Shown here: positions 1-12,957 of the stretch, one piece after another
How the letters are laid out: each line of letters starts with the position of its first letter
Position numbering within the stretch: position 1 is the stretch's first letter
Assembly: GCF_016097555.1 (NCBI RefSeq)
Contig: NC_054699.1
Location: forward strand, 3,489,039 to 3,553,038
Direction of reading: 5' to 3'
DNA: 64,000 nucleotides
From: Gigantopelta aegis
Taxonomy: Eukaryota > Mollusca > Gastropoda > Neomphalida > Peltospiridae
Made by a program: the position numbers and the translations under genes
Notes under the pieces: generated by a model
The model's input: only the letters and a program-made list of their open reading frames with translations
Told to the model about the DNA's origin: nothing
The model's database searches: none

Positions 1-261
1 AGAAATTTATATTTTGATTGTCCTTTCTCTAGCTTTGCTTTATATATTTTCACACCAAGAACTAACGATAATCTATTTCATCCTTGATATCGATTTTTAT
101 TGTTTAGGGGGAAAACGTACTGTAAAAAATGCTCGAATTAAAGACTTGCCAATTCCTAGCAAGTTAAAAACACAAATCTACAAATTAAAGACTAAATATG
201 TCTCAACAGTATTATATTTGTGCCCATATAACAAATTACATAATCTTGAGAAGAACTTATC

Positions 262-1533
262 ATGGCGTTTCTGCAAATAATAATGCTTAACTGTCAGGGG
301 CTCGGGGACAAGGAGAAACTAAGGGATGTATTAAATTACTTAAAAAGTAAATCATTTAGCATTTACTGCTTACAAGATACACCCTTCACGTCAGACTTAG
401 AGCCATATATAGAGACGCAGTGGGGGTTTAAATGAATATTTAGTTCTTATACTGGAAACGCTCGAGGTGTGGCTATAATGTTCAATAACAATTTCGAATA
501 TAAGATACATGGTATAAGAAAAGATAACTCGGGAAACTATATCATAATCGATTTAACAATAGAGAGGGAGAGAATTACCCTTGTGAACATATATGGACCA
601 AATGCAGATAACGATCATTTTTATCAATATATTTTAGACTGTATTGAAGAATTCCAAAATGAAAAATATATAATTTGTGGAGATTTTAATTTAGTACTAA
701 ATCAAGATCTGGATACAAAAAATATAAACACGTAAATCATCCGAAATGCCGGAATTTTTTTTTTGAAAACATGGAAGCATTTGATTTAAAAGACCCATTT
801 AAAGAATTATACCCTAATCTCCGTAGATATACATGGAAGAAGAAAACACCTTTAAAACAAGCTAGATTGGATTTCTTCTTAATATCCAATAATCTTATGT
901 CTATGGTGGAAAAAGTCACAATTGAAAATAGTTACCGTTCGGATCATGCAGGAGTAGTTTTAAGGATAAAAATATGTCAAATAGTAAGAGGTAAAGGGCT
1001 GTGGAAATTCAATAACTCTTTGCTTTTAAACAAAGAATATGTTAAATTAGTTAAAGAAACTATTATAAAAGTAACCCGCCAATATGCTGTACCAGTGTAT
1101 AATTTGGACAATATAGATTAAATATCCAAAGAAGAAATACATCTTATGATAAATAATCAACTCTTCTTAGAAACATTACTTATGGAAATAAGGGGCGAAA
1201 GTATATCTTTTTCTGCGTATAAGAAGAAAAAAAGAACCGAATTAGAACAAAATATATGCGATGAAATTAAATCTTTAGAGGAGAACGAAAATACAATTGA
1301 CTGGGAAAAAATCGAAAGTAAAAAGTCTGAATTATTTGAATTGCGAAAAGAAAAACTCAAAGGTCATTATATTAGGTCAAGGTCAAAGTGGATAGAAGAG
1401 GGCGAAAAGCCAACTAAGTATTTTTGCAATTTAGAATCTCGGAATTATTTTAGCAAATTAATATCAAAAATTAAGTTGGACAATGGAACAGAGGTTACGG
1501 ATCAGAAAGAAATCTTAAAAGAAACAAAGACGT
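262..1533 (+). mobile_element. L1/Tx1-type LINE, 5' part (endonuclease and linker), decayed
   Basis: This is the endonuclease half of the ORF2 of a non-LTR retrotransposon. The frame opens at the ATG at 262 with the apurinic-endonuclease signature (LNCQGLGD, then CLQDT). It continues with the VNIYGPN block near 590, the CGDFN catalytic block near 675 and the SDHAGVV block near 942. A linker with ARSKWIEEGEKPTKYF-like text (RSRSKWIEEGEKPTKYFCN near 1375) precedes the reverse transcriptase, as in L1/Tx1 elements. The copy is dead: there is a stop after WGFK near 433, a frame change near 735 and a stop near 1119. It is cut at 1533 by a solo LTR and resumes at 2775. The sequence between 14 and 261 is AT-rich; I see no convincing ORF1 in it. 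The clade assignment is from motif memory, so L1/Tx1 is likely rather than certain. Confidence 0.8.
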
Positions 1534-2774
1534 TGTCACGGTACATGCTCTTAATTTGTTTCGCCTGTGGCGATTTTAATTGTGTTAGAGGGCCGTGTGC
1601 AGTTTATTGCCCGTAGCCCAGGTGGACAACTTGTTACGTAAGACTTCTGCGCGACCATCTCGATCTGGCGTTCCAATATGCACTTAGCCCCGCTGTGGAG
1701 GCCATGTGGCGAGTAGTTACGTAATACCTCTGCGAGTGCGGGTTTTACAACTGCGATTTGGCGACGATGGCGTCAGTAGTCTGACGATCAGAGAGAAATA
1801 TACCGAGGTAGAATATGAGATGATACGTGAGGTGCCGCTTTGTTCCCCCGGGCCAATTCTGATTTTGGAATAAATAGCTAGAATTTAGAGAGATCTAGGA
1901 GAACGATTAGGAAGGCTCCGGAGGAACGTTAGTCCGTTTGGACTTTGGTAAATATCATTTCTGCTCTGTGTATAACCTTGATGTGATTGATGTGACTTAA
2001 ATATTTTAATACTGTATTATACCAATATTCTTTAGACAGTGTCTTCGGTCATCTGACGAAGTAAATCGTATACTTATTGTTCTAACATTATATGAGTATT
2101 TGGTAATATAAAGCTTAGCCAGTCATCCTAGAAGACCCTAGGTACACTGTAGGTTATTGTCTTTATTGTGATAAGTATTAATTCTGTGTTACAAGATTAC
2201 TGAAAGAGTAGTTAGGGTTAATTAAAAATTAACCCGTTAGGAATAGAGCTGTAATTCCTTTATTAATTAAGTTCCTCAAGAAGCGTTCTAAATTATCACA
2301 CGTTACTGAACGAGTAGTAAGGGTTAATTATAAATTAACCAGTTAGGAATGGTGTTGTAATTCCTTTATTAATTAACTTCTCCTGTAAGCGTTTCTCAAT
2401 TATCACACGTGCGGGTGTGGTGTAACGGTGAAGTGATTCGCATATTGTGTAACTAGACACCTAGAGATTAACTAATTAAGTGATCAGTTCTGGGTTGTTA
2501 TTATTGTTGTTATTAATTTTGCTACTACGGCTGTACATTTGTCAGCGTAGATTAATACAGATTCCAAAGTGTATTGTGTTTTTGTTGTGTTTTCTAGAGA
2601 ACTAACGTGCTATATTATATATACTTATATAAGATCGTATCTCTGATCATACCTAGAGACGAGCCATACTAGGTTTAACAGCCTGTTACAGAGAGATCTA
2701 ATAGATATACAGTTAGGAGAGATTTTGATAATCGTGTTTTACTCAGTTACGGGAATTATAGAATCCCCGTGACA
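1534..2774 (+). mobile_element. Solo LTR of an LTR retrotransposon, inserted in the LINE
   Basis: This is a 1241-bp block with TG...CA ends (TGTCACGG ... CCGTGACA), flanked by a perfect 5-bp target duplication GACGT at 1529-1533 and 2775-2779. No internal coding region is present, so it is a solo LTR left by recombination between the two LTRs of an element. A diverged second copy lies at 35897-37539. An internal tandem subrepeat of about 106 bp (near 2200-2400) is present in two copies here and three there. The family cannot be named without internal genes. The perfect duplication suggests a moderate age, and the divergence from the other copy shows the family was active over some time. Confidence 0.88.
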
Positions 2775-3553
2775 GACGTTTTACCAACATCTTTACTCCA
2801 TCTTGGCAAAATGATGATGACATTATTGAAAGACTATCTCACTTTAGTTTAAATAAATTAACTGATGAAGAAACTGAAGAATTAGAAGGTGAAATAAAAT
2901 ATTCTGAAGTTTTAGCATTTCTTAAAACAATGAAAAATTACAAGAGCCCCGGATCAGATGGATTTACAGCCGAATTCTTTAAATCCGTTTGGATCGATAT
3001 AGGAAATTATGTAGTTAGATCTATTAATTATAGCTATACCATTAAAGAAATGTCTCATGTACAAAAGCTAGGCATTATAACATGTATCCCAAAACCAAAT
3101 AAACCAAAAGAATTCTTACAAAATTGGCGACCTTTAACTCTTTTAAACTGTACTTATAAAATGGCATCGAGGTGTATTGGAAACAGAATTAAAAGTGTTT
3201 TGGACAAATTGATTGATAAAGACCAAGCTGGTTTCATAAAAGGAAGATATATTGGAGAAAATATTAGATTAATTTATGACATCATGTCATACACTGAAGA
3301 ACATGATATTCCTGGATTGCTGTTATTAATTGACTTTGAAAAAGTCTTCGATTCTTTACCTTGGTCCTTTATATATAAAGTGTTAGATATATTTAATTTC
3401 AAATCATCTATTAAAAACTGGATAAAAACGTTTTACAATAACTCCCTCTCTAGTGTCATACAAAATGGATTTTTATCTGAATCTTTTAAATTAGAAAGGT
3501 TGTAGACAAGGTGATCCTTTATCACCTGATATATTTATTTTATGTGCTGAAAT
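2775..3553 (+). mobile_element. L1/Tx1-type LINE, reverse transcriptase N-terminal half, decayed
   Basis: This continues the LINE after the solo LTR and one copy of its target duplication. The translated text has the classical L1-like reverse transcriptase blocks in order: YKSPGSDGFTAEFFK (near 2940), IPKPNKP and NWRPLTLLN (near 3100-3150), DQAGFIKGRYIGENIR (near 3220-3270) and LLLIDFEKVFDSL (near 3330). The RQGDPLSPDIFIL block appears after a frame change near 3503. The catalytic YADD region, the thumb and everything 3' of them are absent: the LINE text stops near 3553 within ILCAE. LINE copies usually lose their 5' end, so loss of the 3' end points to a later deletion or insertion. Confidence 0.85.
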
Positions 3554-4079
3554 ACACAGCTGAGTGGCTAAGTAGCTGAGTTGGCGATCATGTGACGCAA
3601 CGTCACGATATAGGTCGGCGAACTTAGAATTCTGCTGTCCGGAGTTTGCCGAAGCTTAGCTGAATGTGGGTGCTGACGGGTTTCTTTCTGTAGTGTGTGT
3701 ATTAGTGATTAATATCTGATTTTTTTTTAATCAAGTAACTCGAAAATGGTCGATGTAAATGTATTTGACGTTAAACATAGGATTGTTGTGGTATTAGAGC
3801 GGAAATCTTTGACAACGTTTTGATTGTTGACAATTACCAAATAAATACATAGCTTGGTCTCTGACTGTAATGAGAGCGTGTTTATGTCCAAATGTCCGTC
3901 TAGCTCTCTTACAGTCAGAGTACTCGGGCTATGGTACAGCCAATGTGAAAACTTCGTTAACAGACGATATTGAAATTACATATAGTTGGAAGTGAACGAC
4001 GGTGAAATTCATCAAACATTTTTTCAGAAAAAAAAAATAAAAAAATAAGATAAAAATAAAGTCAATCTCGCTTACGTGC
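3554..4079. other. Noncoding DNA with one hairpin
   Basis: No gene is visible. A near-perfect inverted repeat at 3859-3877 and 3903-3920 (CTCTGACTGTAATGAGAGC against GCTCTCTTACAGTCAGAG) would form a stem of about 18 bp with a 25-nt loop. A tRNA A-box-like string TAGCTGAGTTGG lies near 3571, just after the LINE breaks off, but I see no matching B box. Confidence 0.5.
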
Positions 4080-5060
<981 letters not shown>

Positions 5061-6357
5061 GTATTTATACAAATGTATGCATAAGAAACATGCAATGCAT
5101 ACCCACAGACAGACAAACGGACACTTAAAATACATTTTATATTACAACTTTTAAAAATCAAATTCGAATACAATTACAATTTATTGAATTAAACAACCAA
5201 TCAAGACAATTAATTTTAAAGGAACACTATATTAACACGGTTGTTGTTTGTTTTTGTTTTTTTGGGTGGTTTTTTTTTTTGGGGGGGGGGTTGGGGGCAG
5301 GAGGGGTAATAAATGGAATATCAAATTCACTTCTATGTTTTATTGAATTTAAGTCCTTCGTGAAATAAATATCCTGGGGGGGTGGGAGGGGGGAGTTAAT
5401 AAATATAATATAAAATTCGCTACGATGTGTTAACAAGTTTAAGTTCTTCGTGAAATAAGTTTCCTTTGTCACTGAAGCTCGTATCAAAGAAACATTATTT
5501 CGTACGGGACTTGATAATACATAGCTCGTTTAATATCCTCCATATACTGTGACGTGCTTTGTCTGGAACTCGCCCCCACCCCACTCCCCTCACACCACCC
5601 ACCCCCAGTACTAGATACGACGTGGAAATTACCTTGTCTCAGTTCCAGAGTAACGTTTTCCCCTCTTTCCTTTCTGCGTTTCCTTTTCTTTTTTGTTTTG
5701 TTTTCACAAATTCAGTATGTCGAACCAGTTAACAAGCTTAGTGTTGTTTTGTTTTCACAAATTCAGTATGTCGAACCAGTTAACAAGAACGTATCATTAA
5801 TTAATAACGCCCAGCAACCCAGCTGCTGCTGTGAGGGAAGTTTACTGTGTTTCTCCGCTAAATATATTAGTTCACATTTAAATGGTTTATATAATATACG
5901 AGTATATACCAGTTTTGCTTGCTAAATCTGACGTAAGTCATTTCCCATTTGTAGGTTTTCGGGTATTAGGGAAAATGAGAATTCCCTGAAATTACTTTTT
6001 GTTTTTCTTTCACTTTGTTTTTCCAGGAAAAAGCCTACTGTGTTATTACAAGATGGTTGCTGGCGTGGCGGTCTATTTTTAGATTTATGACGCACCATCC
6101 GTCTAAATATAGCCTAGTTATCCCTCTGTCTGTGACTTGACCAAAAAAAAAAAAAAAGTCGGGACCCTCTTTGCTAAACGTCCTGCACACGCGCTTGCAG
6201 TGGTTCTGTATACGGTAGCTCCATAACCCTCCCCCCCCCCCCCTCCCAATAACAATACAAAACAAATACAAATAAACCATATAATATATAACATGTCCGT
6301 CACGAGTCACCCTGCCCCGTTTTAATCGCCAACTCATGTGGGTTTCTAAACCGGTGG
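5061..6357. other. Noncoding, small direct repeats and homopolymers
   Basis: No gene is visible. G-rich runs lie near 5278-5302 and 5377-5392. They separate two imperfect copies of a block of about 80 bp ending in CTTCGTGAAATAA. A direct repeat of about 40 bp containing TTCAGTATGTCGAACCAG occurs twice at about 5700-5790. An oligo-C run is at 6231-6243. Confidence 0.5.
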
Positions 6358-6360
6358 TAG

Positions 6361-6520
6361 CAGGATTTAGCTCAGTCGGTTGAATTTTTTATTTTATTTT
6401 GTTTAACGACACCACTAGACCACATTGATTTACTAATCATCGGCTAGTGGATGTCAAACATTTGGTAATTTACCAATGTGATCTAGTGGCGTCGTTAAAC
6501 CAAACAAACTTTAACTTTCT
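6361..6520. mobile_element. Chimeric fragment of a tRNA-derived SINE
   Basis: A tRNA-like head with A-box text (GATTTAGCTCAGTCGGT) at 6364-6380 is followed at once by the SINE tail in reverse (GTTTAACGACACCACTAG at 6401) and then the tail in forward sense (CTAGTGGCGTCGTTAAAC ending at 6500). The two tails form an inverted repeat with arms of about 27 bp. The fuller copy of this family at 49914-50233 shows that the body is missing here. Confidence 0.7.
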
Positions 6521-8055
6521 TTGCGAGACGTACCTGGAATTCCCAGCGATCACGTCATAGTTCCTGGGTTTCCCCACTACAATACAATGGATACGGTCAT
6601 AATTCCGAAGAATTATAATTAATAATACTTTAGAACTTATTAGAATAAGTTTACATTTAAAGTCTATTTTAGAACTTAATCAAGTCATCAGTATCCGGTA
6701 AAGTCAGGGAATATTTTGTTTTCAAAATCTTGATTAGCAATATGTGTAGTCCATTTAAAATTGATTTAGCAACTACTGTTTAATGTTTTAAAATAGAGTA
6801 GCAGTCTCTGAAACTCGTGTAGCGAATTGCGATACTGAACAACATGTTCCTTTTGCACGCCACTTCCATATTTTACAGTTTTAACTAGCATGGATACACT
6901 GACATAATGTTTTGGTTTATTTACTACTTTAACCTCGCCAGGGAACTGACTTCTGTCATATTCCACATCACTCTAGACTGAACATGGTGACGAATGTAAC
7001 ATTTCTTGTTATTATTCAGGTGTGGAGAAAGAACCACTGTACTGCAGTCGTCACATGTGTAAAACTAGTAGTCTTAAACTAGCAGCAACACTCGATTCAG
7101 CTGATGACAGTTGCCATTAAAATAGTCTATTTTTAGCATCACAGTTACCTAACCTGCACGTATACATCGGGTGGCCCTCTTTAAAACCAACAACACCGAA
7201 AACCCTACTGAATACAGAATTATTTAAAAACACCGAAAACCCTACTGAATATAGAATTATTTAAAAACACCGAAAACCCTACTGAATATAGAATTATTTA
7301 AAAGGTATGACGACTGTAACTTTGATAGTTCACACCCAGTACTATATGGATATTTGTCACCTTCAGACAAAATTGAATGCCCATAGGTTAAATATTAAAA
7401 TAACAATAGGTTCAATATTGTAAGTTAAAAAAAACAACCGCGACGCCAAAAGCTAAGTGTCTTGCCAGAAAACGACAACCCTACTGAATATGGAAGTGTC
7501 TAAAAAGAATGGGGACTTTATTTTAATATTTTACACTCATAACTATATGGATATTTTCAACATTCGTTGACAACTGTAGGACTTTAGGTCAAAAGTTGGT
7601 AAAATAGCAACAGATTCAAAAGCTAAATGATATTTGATCTACCTTTGTTTACTTAAATAGGTGGTCAATGTGTCCACCCTCTTGATCGTACATTGTCCTC
7701 TAACGTGTTTTGTTTTTCACGAGTAAATCAGTTTCCTGATTTCTTCCAATGTGATTTCTTTCCGGGTTTTTTAAAAATAATTTAGTTCATTTGTTAGAGT
7801 CTGCGAACAAAAAACAACACAACAACAAACATACAAGCAATAAAAAAACACACCAAAAAAACAAAACAAAACCAAAACCCACAAACCCTCACAATAATAA
7901 TAATTTAAAAAAAATGAACAGAAAATAAAAAAAATAAAAAAACAAAGCCGGCGTAGATCTAATATCCGCAGAAGATAGATTTGTTTATGTTTATGATACT
8001 GTCGAAAAAAAAAAAATTCATTAAATTTATTTATGTGTGTTGATTAAATTATAAC

Positions 8056-8132
<77 letters not shown>

Positions 8133-8196
8133 GTGCTTTACCATGATGTTACCGTTTATTGATGCTGTGTCCGTTCACTAGCCCCGAATCCTACAT

Positions 8197-8251
<55 letters not shown>

Positions 8252-8845
8252 ATTAAAACGGTGAAAGTATGCAGAACAAAACAGTGACATTTAAAAACTA
8301 AATCAGTTTATTGCGTTGTGTATTAAAGGTATATTTTTTGTTTTGATCTACATCTTACTTATTAAATGGCGTTATACAAACACTGGTCGATTGGTCCAAC
8401 ATTTTCTTTTTCTGTTTTACAGTTACAGACAAAAATTAAAAAAATTCTGTGATTTTTCTTTCTTCTCTTAAATTTAATATAAAAACTATAGTGACGTCCC
8501 AAAGTATTATCACAGTTGCAGCACATGTGACGTCAATGGTGGAAACGCCGTGACAACAGAGGGCGTACTAAAATATTATTTTTGAAATTCAATACGAATC
8601 CATTGCTATCAGGTTATGTTTCATGGCGCCATTCTAAACAGCTGTAAAACATGGGTGTATTTTAATGTTTGACTCTTCCCAAGTCCAAATGTAATTTATA
8701 ACTTATGTAACTTATAAGATGTGGTGTTTCTATGTTAACATTTTGTTTAATCAGTGTTTCACGTCTATCAGATTTATTTCTTATTTCCAAATCACATCAC
8801 CTAAGCTTCAACTTCTTGTTTTACTGTGAAAACACCGTGAATCAG
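6521..8845. other. AT-rich noncoding DNA
   Basis: No gene is visible. A 37-bp unit containing ACCGAAAACCCTACTGAATA is repeated three times at about 7190-7300, with a diverged copy near 7468. (TA)n tracts lie at about 8054-8128 and 8199-8244. A-rich homopolymer tracts lie around 7800-7950. Confidence 0.5.
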
Positions 8846-10660
8846 GTATCTTGATACGTATCGTATCATGGGCTATGTATCTTGATACGTATCGTATCGT
8901 GGGCAATGTATCGTGAAACGTGTCGTATCGTGAGTTAGATATCGTGATACGTATTGTTTCGTGGGCTATGTATCGTGATACGTATCGTGTCGTGGGCTAT
9001 GTATCGTGACACGTATCATATCGTGTGCTATGTATCGTGAAACGTATCGCATCGTGAGTTAGGTATCGTGATACGTATCGTGTATTGGGTTATGTATCGC
9101 GATACGTATCGTATCGTGGGCTATGTATCGTGACACGTATCGTATCGTGAGCTATGTATCGTGATACGTATCGTATCGTGGGCTATGTATCGTGATACGT
9201 ATCGTTTCGTGGGCCATGTATCGTGATGCGTATCGTTTCGTGGGCCATGTATCGTGATACGTATCGTATCGTGGGCTATGTATCGTGATACGTATCGTTT
9301 CGTGGGCTATGTATCGTGATACGTATCGTTTCGTGGGCCATGTATCGTGATACGTATCGTATCGTGGGCCATGTATTGTGATGCGTATCGTATCGTGGGC
9401 CATGTATCGTGATGCGTATCGTATCGTCGGCTATGTATCGTGATACGTATCGTATTGTGGGCTATTTATCGTGATGCGTATGGTTTCGTGGGCTATGTAT
9501 CGTGAAACGTATCGCATCGTGAGTTAGGTATCGTGATACGTATCGTTTCTTGGGCTATGTATCGTGATACGTATCGTTTCTTGGGCTATGTATCGTGATA
9601 CGTGTTGTATCGTGGGCTATGTATCGTGATACGTATCGTATCGTGGGCCATGTATCGTGATGCGTATCGTTTCGTGGGCCATGTATCGTGATACGTATCG
9701 TATCGTGAGCCATGTATCGTGATACGGATCGTATCATGGGCTATGTATCGTGATACGTATCGTATCGTGGGCTATGTATCGTGATACGTATCGTTTCGTG
9801 GGCCATGTATCATGATACGTATCGCATCGTGAGCCATGTATCGTGATATGTATCGTATCGTGGGCTATGTATCGTGATACGTATCGTATCGTGGGCTATG
9901 TATCGTGATACGTATCGTTTCGTGGGCTATGTATCGTGATACGTGTCGTATCGTGGGCCATGTATCGTGATACGTATCGTATCGTGGGCCATGTATCGTG
10001 ATGCGTATCGTTTCGTGAGCCATGTATCGTGATGCGTATCGTATCGTGGGCCATGTATCGTGATACGTATCGTATCGTGAGCTATGTATCGTGATGCGTA
10101 TCGTATCGTGGGCTATGTATCGTGATACGTATCGTATTGTGGTTATGTATCGTGATACGTATCGTATTGTGGCTATGTATCGTGATACGTATTGTATCGT
10201 GGGCTATGTATTGTGATACGTATCGTATTGTGGTTATGTATCGTGATACGTATCGTATCGTGGGCTACGTATCGTGAAACGTATCTTGAGTTAAGTATCG
10301 TGATACGTATCGTATCGTGGGCTATGTATCGTGATACGTATCGTATTGTGGTTATGTATCGTGATACGTATCGTATTGTGGCTATGTATCGTGATACGTA
10401 TTGTATCGTGGGCTATGTATTGTGATACGTATCGTATTGTGGTTATGTATTGTGATACGTATCGTATTGTGGTTATGTATCGTGATACGTATCGTATCGT
10501 GGGCTACGTATCGTGAAACGTATCTTGAGTTAAGTATCGTGATACGTATCGTTTCTTGGGCTATGTATCGTGATACGTATCGTATCGTGGGCTATGTATC
10601 GTGATACGTATCGTATAATGCACTATGTATCGTAATACGTATGTATCGCGAGACAGGTGT
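8846..10660. repeat. 31-bp minisatellite built on GATACGTATC
   Basis: About 58 head-to-tail units have a period of 31 bp and a core of TGTATCGTGATACGTATCGT followed by a variable linker (ATCGTGGGCTA, TTCGTGGGCCA and similar). Each unit contains the 10-bp palindrome GATACGTATC and several CpG sites. Because 31 is not a multiple of three, every strand and frame gives the same rotating peptide, which explains the open frames inside it; they are not genes. Units near the edges (8850-9060 and 10600-10660) are the most diverged, as expected of an array homogenised from its centre. Confidence 0.95.
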
Positions 10661-11003
10661 ATCATAACACTCTTAGTCATGATGGAAACGCTGTAGGAGT
10701 TCATTTTGACTTTACTTGGTATCAAAGGATCTACAAATAACTCGATGAGTTATGCTGAACGTGGTCGTGTTCCGTTAAGAGTTCATATGTTATTCAATAT
10801 AATATGGTATTGGCACAGACTTTTTAACAGAAATAACTGCATACTGAAAGCTTGTTATTTATACTTGTATAATTGAGGAACACGGTGAACAAAACTGGAC
10901 TTAAATGTGAAACATGAATTGTTTGTTATGGTTTTGGTGAATTGTGGATTAACCAACATATAGATTATAAAATGTCTAGGAGTTTCGGGGGGTATACTAG
11001 GGT
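10661..11003. other. Noncoding flank of the minisatellite
   Basis: No gene or recognisable repeat is visible between the end of the 31-bp array and the GC-richer reading frame at 11004. Confidence 0.4.
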
Positions 11004-11633
11004 GTGCACTTTACGGTCGCCCGATCGCCCATGGCGAATCAAAATAACGTCGGGCAAGTCAAAATCTTATCACGTGTCGCCCGCATGGCGACCGAAAATT
11101 TCCGCATATTATACCTTCCTACCGCTCCCGTTGAGTCGGCAATGGATACAGTTGTTGCCGCGGCTGCTAAGCGGAAAGCCGTCACACCGCCTGCCAAGTC
11201 GAAGCCGCTTGCTCCAACAATCCCCCCGTCTGCTGCAGAGGAGGACGTAGACCCGTGGGAGTTGGCCTTGGGGAAACTCAAGAGAAAATTCCGGGAGTAC
11301 GTCCAAGTGGATACAACAGACACGAAGAAGATGAAGATGCCGGTACAGCAACTAGAAATGGAAGCCACTACCGGATGGGACTCTCTACGAGTTGCACACC
11401 CTACGGTGCAACGACGCGACGGAAATTACCGTGACACACCGGCGCCAGCAGATCTTCAGACAAGCGACTCTTCTACATCAGATGGACAGCCCAACTATCC
11501 ACTGAATCGTCAAGACGATCTGCGGCGCCGGTTACAACATCGTCATCCAGGACTTGCTCGGCAGGAAGCACCTGATCCCGTCACTGACTGCTGGACCAGT
11601 CCTCAACTCTCCGTAGGCGCCAACCTCTCTTAG
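11004..11633 (+). CDS. Unidentified ORF of 209 aa in a GC-richer island
   Basis: An uninterrupted frame of 209 codons lies in DNA clearly richer in G and C than its surroundings. The start could be the first ATG or the one at residue 10 (MANQNNVGQVK). The protein is hydrophilic, with an Ala/Pro/Lys-rich stretch (residues about 48-80), a basic segment (LGKLKRKFREYV, about 89-100) and a Ser/Thr/Pro/Gln-rich C-terminal half. I see no signal peptide, membrane segment or known catalytic motif. It has no visible splice partners and does not resemble its AT-rich neighbours in base use. It could be a remnant of a mobile-element gene, a captured fragment of a host exon, or a chance frame. I do not recognise it. 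Confidence 0.3.
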   Translation: MHFTVARSPMANQNNVGQVKILSRVARMATENFRILYLPTAPVESAMDTVVAAAAKRKAVTPPAKSKPLAPTIPPSAAEEDVDPWELALGKLKRKFREYVQVDTTDTKKMKMPVQQLEMEATTGWDSLRVAHPTVQRRDGNYRDTPAPADLQTSDSSTSDGQPNYPLNRQDDLRRRLQHRHPGLARQEAPDPVTDCWTSPQLSVGANLS

Positions 11634-12107
11634 GACAGGCACCTCCTGTTTTGGGCTTAGTTGGACTTAAAACATTTCGGCCGCAGTTAAAAATGTTATG
11701 TTTTTGGGGTGTTTTTTGGGGTAAACAGTCCGACGCATTTTATTTTGGCAGCCCGTCTAAATTGCTCAAATCACCTTAAAACCTTTTCAGTCGAGCACTC
11801 TAATTTTACTGTTTGGACTTAAACTTTTTAGCTCATTTTCCTTTCGGTCTTTGACCAACTACTAAATTATAATCTAGCGACCAAATTTAATGAGTAGAAT
11901 TTTCTTTATTAATTATATTAATTAGAGATGCGCATCAACATTTTAAAGGCCTACTATTTAATTTTTTTATGTAAATTTCAAAATTGTCCCGTTAATTTGT
12001 TTCTGTCCCGGGACAAGCCCCTGGCTATCCAGAGACAGGCCCCGGGACGGACATGCTCGAAACTCTAGTGGTATATGAGCATGTAAAAATTATTCGCACT
12101 CGCACTC
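11634..12107. other. Noncoding DNA
   Basis: No gene is visible. A short tandem GCACTC run (ATTCGCACTCGCACTCGC) at about 12092 marks the edge of the repeat that follows. Confidence 0.4.
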
Positions 12108-12957
12108 GCACTCAAACCACTGGTATGATTTTGCAAGTAAAGTTTTGATTGGTCGAATGAAAGGTCAACTGGACATGAGCTCCAACGGGGTGCTGTTAGA
12201 TCCACAGGTGATGCTAATTAACCAGTGGAACTAATTTTAATTATGATTGACTGATTGACACACAGTGCACAAATGTTGCGTTGATAAATGCATAGATACA
12301 TCGCTTGAAGATCACAGATAACGGTTTTGCCGTTTTGCTTTATTCATATATCGTCAACATATGTGCTAGTATTATTTTGAAACGACAACAATTACACGCG
12401 GTAACTTAATGCTTATTTTAATACAATTACTGCATTGCCATCTGTATGAGATTCAAGTGAGCAGTCATTGTCTTGGTAATGCTTGGCAGCAAAAACTAAA
12501 CACAAATGACAATTTTAGCCGTGTCTGAGGTATGAGTAGAAAATGAGTTCTAGTGGTGCATTAGGTATAGGGGAATGTGCGGTCATTGTCTCCATTCCAG
12601 AATACAGTGCTTACTTGATGCGCCATAAGATCTAGGATCGATCCCCGTTTGTGAGTCCATTGGGCTATTTCTCATTCCAGCCAATACTCCACAACTGGTG
12701 TAACAAAGGCCGTGGTATGTACTATCCTGTCTGTGGGATGGTGCATATAAACGAACCCTTGCTGCTAATCGAAAAGAGTAGCACATGAAGTGGCAACAGC
12801 AGGTTTCCTCTCTCAAAATCTCTGTGGTCCTTAACCATATGTCCAACGTCGTATAACCAAGAACAAAACGTGTTGAGTGCGTTGTTAAATAAAACATTTC
12901 CTTCCTTCCTTCCATTCCAGAATTACTCGATATTTACTACTTACAGTAACTCAATCG
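12108..12957 (-). mobile_element. Compound dispersed repeat, copy 1 (SINE nested inside)
   Basis: This block is the reverse complement of about 54335-55260. Both copies contain the same order of parts: a terminal segment of the long-TIR MITE family (TGATTTTGCAAGTAAAG ... AACTAATTTTAATTA), a unique segment of about 350 bp, and a SINE at the same internal site with the same target duplication (CCATTCCAGAAT). The shared SINE position shows that the whole compound was duplicated or transposed after the SINE landed. The block runs directly into the 183-bp satellite at 12958. Confidence 0.75.
12604..12911 (+). mobile_element. tRNA-derived SINE (GTCGTTAAATAAAACA-tailed family)
   Basis: The body ends in GTTGAGTGCGTTGTTAAAT and a (CTTC)n tail, and is flanked by the duplication CCATTCCAGAAT (12592-12603 and 12912-12923). 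Related copies lie at 26130-26441, 26610-26942 and 54383-54685, with fragments near 23.2-23.6 kb. Confidence 0.88.

Noticed and set aside
9152-10604. Several open frames of 60-83 codons in the 31-bp array
   Set aside because: Repeat translations. A period of 31 gives the same rotating peptide in all frames.
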